From Bacteroidia bacterium (GTDB lineage: Bacteria > Bacteroidota > Bacteroidia > J057 > JANWXU01), in the NCBI GenBank assembly GCA_025057395.1, contig JANWXU010000016.1, forward strand, positions 1 through 48,267: a stretch of DNA of 48,267 nt, given 5' to 3'. Position 1 is the first letter of the stretch. Each line of letters starts with the position of its first letter. Below the pieces are notes generated by a model. That model saw only the letters and a list, made by a program, of their open reading frames with translations, was not told the origin of the DNA and searched no databases. Position numbers and translations under genes: made by a program. Of this stretch, positions 46,401 through 48,267 are shown one piece after another.

Positions 46401-48168
46401 AGTTGTTTATACCCTTGAGCAGGGTGGCTCTTCAATTGGCTCTGTATTTAGCCCTTTTACATTTAGCACTACAATTACTACTACTACTACTTTTTATGCT
46501 GAAAGTAGAAATACTCAAACGGGTTGTATTAGTCCTGCGCGCAGTGCAGTATTAGGAATTGTACATCCTATACCAGGAAATCCTACTGCGAATACCCTAA
46601 CGCGCTGCGGTCCTGGGGCAGTAAGACTTACTGCAAAAATGGGAGAACCAGCTGGAACTGAAATTCTTCTCTACACTTTGCCTTTTGCAGGTACGGCAGC
46701 TCGAAGAGATGATAGTTTTCCGTATGAAATAATAACGCCTATCATTAATGAAACAGGTAATATATTTATTACCGCCCGTGATGCTAATACCGGTTGTGAA
46801 AGCGAAAGAGTGCTTGTACGAGTAATTATTAGTCAAATTATGAATCTTACTGCAGTTACAACACCTGCCACTACCGGCGACAACGGAACATTGACAGTAA
46901 GTGTTACAGGGGGCATTCCTCCTTATCGTTATAGCATTACGGGTTGCGACACAGGACAAACAAGCAATGTTTTTACAAACTTATTACCTGGTGCCTATGT
47001 TGCTTTAGTTAAAGACTCGCTAGAGTGTGTATCCACAGTATACGCTTTTGTACCAGAAGGTTTTGTCGGATTATGCAGTGCACCTACTAATATCAGTGTT
47101 CGTTTCGATTCACCTGGCCAAGTGACACTTAGTTGGTCTTCAAATAATCAAGCTTTTGGTTATGCTTATCAAATTCGAAAAATAGGCGATACGTTCTGGC
47201 AACCTCTACAAGAAACTACTAATAATTTTATCACACTTCGCAATCTAGAGGGTGAAAGTTATGAATTCCGTGTACGTTCTAATTGCGGTAACCAATTTTC
47301 GGAGTTTACTACTATTAGTTTTGTGCTTCGGGGCTGTGACCTCACACGCCTAACGGCTTTTAATGAAACTTCTAGCAGTGCAGATCTAAGTTGGTCTCCT
47401 GTATTCAACGCTATTCGTTATGAAATTCGCTATGCCCCTGCGGGTACCTCTAACTTTATTGAGCTTCAATCATCAAACAGCTCAACTACACTAACTAACT
47501 TATTGCCTAACACAATTTACAATGTGTGTGTTAGAAGTATTTGCACTAATAACTCTGTAGGACAATATATTTGTGTGAATTTTGTTACCCAACAGGGCTT
47601 TAGCAGCTGTAATGCTCCAACAGGACTTAGCGTATTTAACGCTACTACTACCTCTGCTACTATTAGCTGGATAAGAGTTCCAGAAGCCAATTCTTATATC
47701 TTAAGATATCGAAGAGAAGGAACAGCTGACTGGCTTATCCTGAGAACAGCTAATACACCCGCTACAATCACTAATTTATTACCTAACACTACCTATGAAG
47801 TTCAGGCAGCAAGCGTATGTGCAGGCATAAGTTCTCCTTTCTCACCTACGCTTAGAATTAATACTTTTCAATCAGGGAGTCGTGAAAATGCTGTACTAGC
47901 TTCAGAAAGAAGTCTTTTGTATGCCACAGTATATCCCAATCCTAATATTGGAGAGTTTTATATTTCTATTCAAAATGCAAAAACTTCTCCAGCTCAAATT
48001 CGTATTTTTGATTTTAGTGGGAAGGTAGTATACCAGCACAGTTGGGAAGTAGAAAATAGTAGTATAGAAAAATTTGTTTCACTCGAAAACATACCTAGGG
48101 GTATTTACCTCCTAGAAATTAGCCAAGAAAATTACAAACTGCCACCCATTAAGTTAATAATTCAATAA
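40468..48168 (+). CDS. Giant T9SS surface protein: SBBP propeller plus 16 CHU_C-type Ig-like repeats
   Basis: A 2566-residue exported protein. In order it has a signal peptide (MQKLFRLFLLLLVCNQCFA), an N-terminal DUF7948-type domain (about 25-240; FVQNKGQIIDTEGKVRSDIL) and a beta-propeller of SBBP repeats (about 245-690; units like WATYYGGSANDRAFGVDVD). Sixteen Ig-like repeats of about 89 residues follow (about 694-2120). Each has Cys in RCG-x-G near the start and Cys in TGC-x-S near the end, with a Thr run (TTTTTF) between. Next come a SprB-like unit (GGIPPYRYSITGC), three fibronectin III modules and a T9SS sorting domain (VYPNPNIGEFYISI, FDFSGKVVY, GIYLLEIS). The Cys pairs suggest one disulfide per Ig unit and a long rigid stalk lifting the propeller from the cell. 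The role is inferred as adhesion. Confidence 0.9.
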   Translation: MQKLFRLFLLLLVCNQCFAKSEIIEKKFTQSTLAFVQNKGQIIDTEGKVRSDILFYAQLKGVQVYFSKEKISYVYPLHDLNSSKHKNNGLWRMDVEFVNANSECRISAEDAKQFYLNYYLAHKQITNIPTFGKIIYHNIYPHVDLIFYTLPNGALKYDFIIKPGGNPQNIRLKYIEGGKTTINTQGEFIAIHPAGTLTEKAPWAYQENNTNVFSKYVFNASNQILSFEIGNYNTSKNLVIDPVVSPWSTYYGTANIEEAYGIGTAPNGNVVVCGYTNSSVFPVLPGATQPNFGGGGEDAFVIQFNSDGTPLWATYYGGSANDRAFGVDVDNNNNIYFTGQTASSNFPGASSYNGGDDIFAVKLNNNGQLVWATLFGGATDDVAYEIAIDNANNLIVTGYTTGPEFPAFGGAFQNTFAGGETDAIVVKFNENGVPLWATFYGGSSKDIATSLDIDSNNNIYFVGYTLSENFPTQNAFQNSNNGEHDCFAVRLSALGQRQWATYIGGSSNDEARAISVDPNNNVIIVGWSNSTDFNVTGGFQTTYGGNDDAIIIKLNSNGTRLWATYAGGSSSDKAYAVTTDEVGGIYLTGETRSTNFRQFANTPGPFQVNRAGGEDAFILELSAGGTPVNSSYYGGRQTDIGQGIAISSNRLYICGWTISSSIRSGGNFPVPINAYQPEWAGERDAFITRFDLICETPPPTPTVNAVSGCGTASATITITNVPNEVTEVRLYSSRFSSTPIARATSRPFILTTPTVSTTTTFFIESFIDERCVSERAELVLNVNPFPGAPLSNNVTRCGPGSVTFTAEFTSPAGTQIHLYTQASGGSAIAFDPTPPYTLTANVNNTTTFYLEAFNSNTGCTSLTRTVVVANVLPLPAPPIANNVSRCGAGQVIFTAQQGNPPGNGIRIYTTAIGGTEITSRLSPPFELAVSPTVTTTYFLESFIQEFVGCNSSTRTQVVATVHPLPGLPPAGNVSRCGPGAVNITAAFGNPSGTEMRIYNVPSGGTPLEVQNTPPFNFIQNITTTTVFYLEAFSSITGCTSLRNSITASVNNNPGAPIGAAVSRCGAGAITISAQMGNPPGTEIRLYSVSSGGNVLDSDATTPYTLSTTVSNSGQLFLEVFDANTRCTSTTRTPVNVTVTSPPSAPTGEAFSRCGAGTVFITAGMGFFAGREIRLYEQGSGGTPIAIDNFAPYQFTVNITTTTTFFLESYDVDANGGPCPSSRTQVVAVINPLPGAPTSSNVSRCGAGFVTFTANLGTPAGNSIRLFTDPFGGLPLASAFNAPYLLSANVTTTTIFYLETLNTTTGCVSQNRTPVVATVNIPPAPPIVNNVARCGPGTVTIFATMGNPPGTDVFLYSQPTGGNILASDFIEPFDLGTNVTTTTTFYVESFSIFTNCASTSRTAVTVTVNPIPGTPSASAVQRCGPGIITITANMGIPSAREIRLYSQPTGGEAIAIDNTPPYELSATINTTTTLYIESYTLDVSGVCTSNRTSVVATVNENPGPPSALIAFSRCGAGTITFTAQMGTPTGNQIHLFSQPTGGPSLGSNNTPPYSISTNITTTTIFYIESRNTTTGCISLRSPVVATVNPTPGAPSANNVTRCGAGEIVFTTQMGAPTGTEIRLYTLSSGGTIIASDAFAPYDLATNITTTTTFFLESFDITTGCASTTRSSVVGIAASPPALPDATNVTRCGAGSVTFSATMGNPAGTEIRLYTTEVGGTALAIDNQAPYLLSTTVTTTTTFFLESFNTNIPGGCASNRRSITAIVNELPGIPPVSNISRCGTGFITLTIANGTPPATDMRLYTVATGGNFIQNDGTEPFNFSINLTTNSTFYIESFNRNTGCISTNRATLVVSISPLPGSPRAQGVARCGFGEVIFTAEMGTPAGREIRLYATPVGGVPISTALAPPYTLNATVFTTTTFYLESYDVDPFGVCASTRTPIIATVNPLPGIPFAETVARCGSGAITLSFNIGEPAGDQIVVYTLEQGGSSIGSVFSPFTFSTTITTTTTFYAESRNTQTGCISPARSAVLGIVHPIPGNPTANTLTRCGPGAVRLTAKMGEPAGTEILLYTLPFAGTAARRDDSFPYEIITPIINETGNIFITARDANTGCESERVLVRVIISQIMNLTAVTTPATTGDNGTLTVSVTGGIPPYRYSITGCDTGQTSNVFTNLLPGAYVALVKDSLECVSTVYAFVPEGFVGLCSAPTNISVRFDSPGQVTLSWSSNNQAFGYAYQIRKIGDTFWQPLQETTNNFITLRNLEGESYEFRVRSNCGNQFSEFTTISFVLRGCDLTRLTAFNETSSSADLSWSPVFNAIRYEIRYAPAGTSNFIELQSSNSSTTLTNLLPNTIYNVCVRSICTNNSVGQYICVNFVTQQGFSSCNAPTGLSVFNATTTSATISWIRVPEANSYILRYRREGTADWLILRTANTPATITNLLPNTTYEVQAASVCAGISSPFSPTLRINTFQSGSRENAVLASERSLLYATVYPNPNIGEFYISIQNAKTSPAQIRIFDFSGKVVYQHSWEVENSSIEKFVSLENIPRGIYLLEISQENYKLPPIKLIIQ
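42550..46830 (+). repeat. Sixteen-copy Ig-like repeat array (about 268 bp period)
   Basis: Sixteen in-frame copies have RCG-type motifs spaced on average 268 bp apart between the second (42853) and last (about 46602) copies. The first copy is diverged (SGCGTASA). Conserved landmarks are RCGxG, an E/Q-I-R-L-Y strand, GG-x-x-I, a Thr run encoded by (ACT/ACC)n, LES and TGCxS. Copies are clearly homologous but not identical, so this is an old or diversifying array rather than a fresh duplication. Confidence 0.9.
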
Positions 48169-48175
48169 TGACCTA

Positions 48176-48198
48176 CCCCCCCTTTTGGGGGGTTTTTT
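48176..48198 (+). terminator. Rho-independent terminator of the giant surface-protein gene
   Basis: CCCCCC (48177-48182), loop TTTT and GGGGGG (48187-48192) are followed by six T. This is a strong, compact intrinsic terminator 7 nt after the stop codon. Confidence 0.88.
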
Positions 48199-48267
48199 AT
48201 TATTTTTATAATCCTCTTGAATATGCTTTTAATCCAAAATCGATTCTGTATTATTCTTATTATATTT

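Noticed and set aside
42492-46959. Several antisense frames of 60-120 codons across the Ig-repeat array
   Set aside because: They recur with the 268-bp period and result from the biased composition of the repeats; no signal or family is seen in them.

Overview
The window looks like a contig from a low-GC Bacteroidota, most likely a Cytophagales-like lineage. Four signs point there. Secreted proteins end in type IX secretion (T9SS) sorting-domain-like C-termini and carry CHU_C-associated Ig-like, SprB-like and fibronectin III modules. Several genes have Bacteroidota-type promoters (TTG, about 20 nt, TAnnTTTG) and no Shine-Dalgarno sequence. There is a lipoprotein-type Omp85 (TamL-like). A DUF6029-type barrel is also present. 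The genus cannot be fixed from the sequence alone. I see no tRNA, rRNA, CRISPR array or intact insertion sequence.

Layout. 1-1731 (-): 5' part of a secreted IgGFc-binding-like/SprB protein, cut by the window edge, where the sequence degenerates into a G/C run. 2095-3390: three small uncharacterised genes, one a possible Bro-N protein. 3705-4822 (+): small membrane protein plus glucose-1-phosphate thymidylyltransferase. 4831-10027 (-): RlmI-type rRNA methyltransferase, a T9SS cargo protein and a DEAD-box RNA helicase. 10398-12732 (+): small secreted protein with an operator-like dyad in its promoter, then a CPBP protease overlapping cdsA. 12848-19613 (-): histidine kinase, DUF6029-like barrel, TlpA-like thioredoxin and TamL-like Omp85. 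19696-20511 (+): SpoU/TrmH RNA methyltransferase. 20799-27058 (-): ABC exporter and PhyH oxygenase pair, then class II ribonucleotide reductase NrdJ. 27395-29698 (+): membrane-anchored patatin-like lipase. 29695-31392 (-): VOC protein and RibBA. 31393-32328: gene-free tract with inverted repeats and a possible structured element. 32329-33888 (+): exported TPR protein. 33948-39032 (-) and 40468-48168 (+): two giant surface proteins built on the same Ig-like repeat family, flanking an Rpn-type nuclease gene (39165-40064).

How it fits together. Much of the window serves the cell envelope: four large surface or secreted proteins, outer-membrane biogenesis (TamL), phospholipid synthesis (CdsA), nucleotide-sugar supply (RmlA), lipid or small-molecule export (ABC plus PhyH) and a lipase. 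The rest is housekeeping (NrdJ, RibBA, RNA methyltransferases, helicase). No T9SS machinery gene lies here, so the cargo must use components encoded elsewhere. The most unusual parts are the 16-copy Ig-like array with its diverged sister protein, the Rpn gene between them, the operator-like dyad at 10344-10376, the repeat-rich tract 31546-32250, and the histidine kinase with a helical insertion after its H-box.
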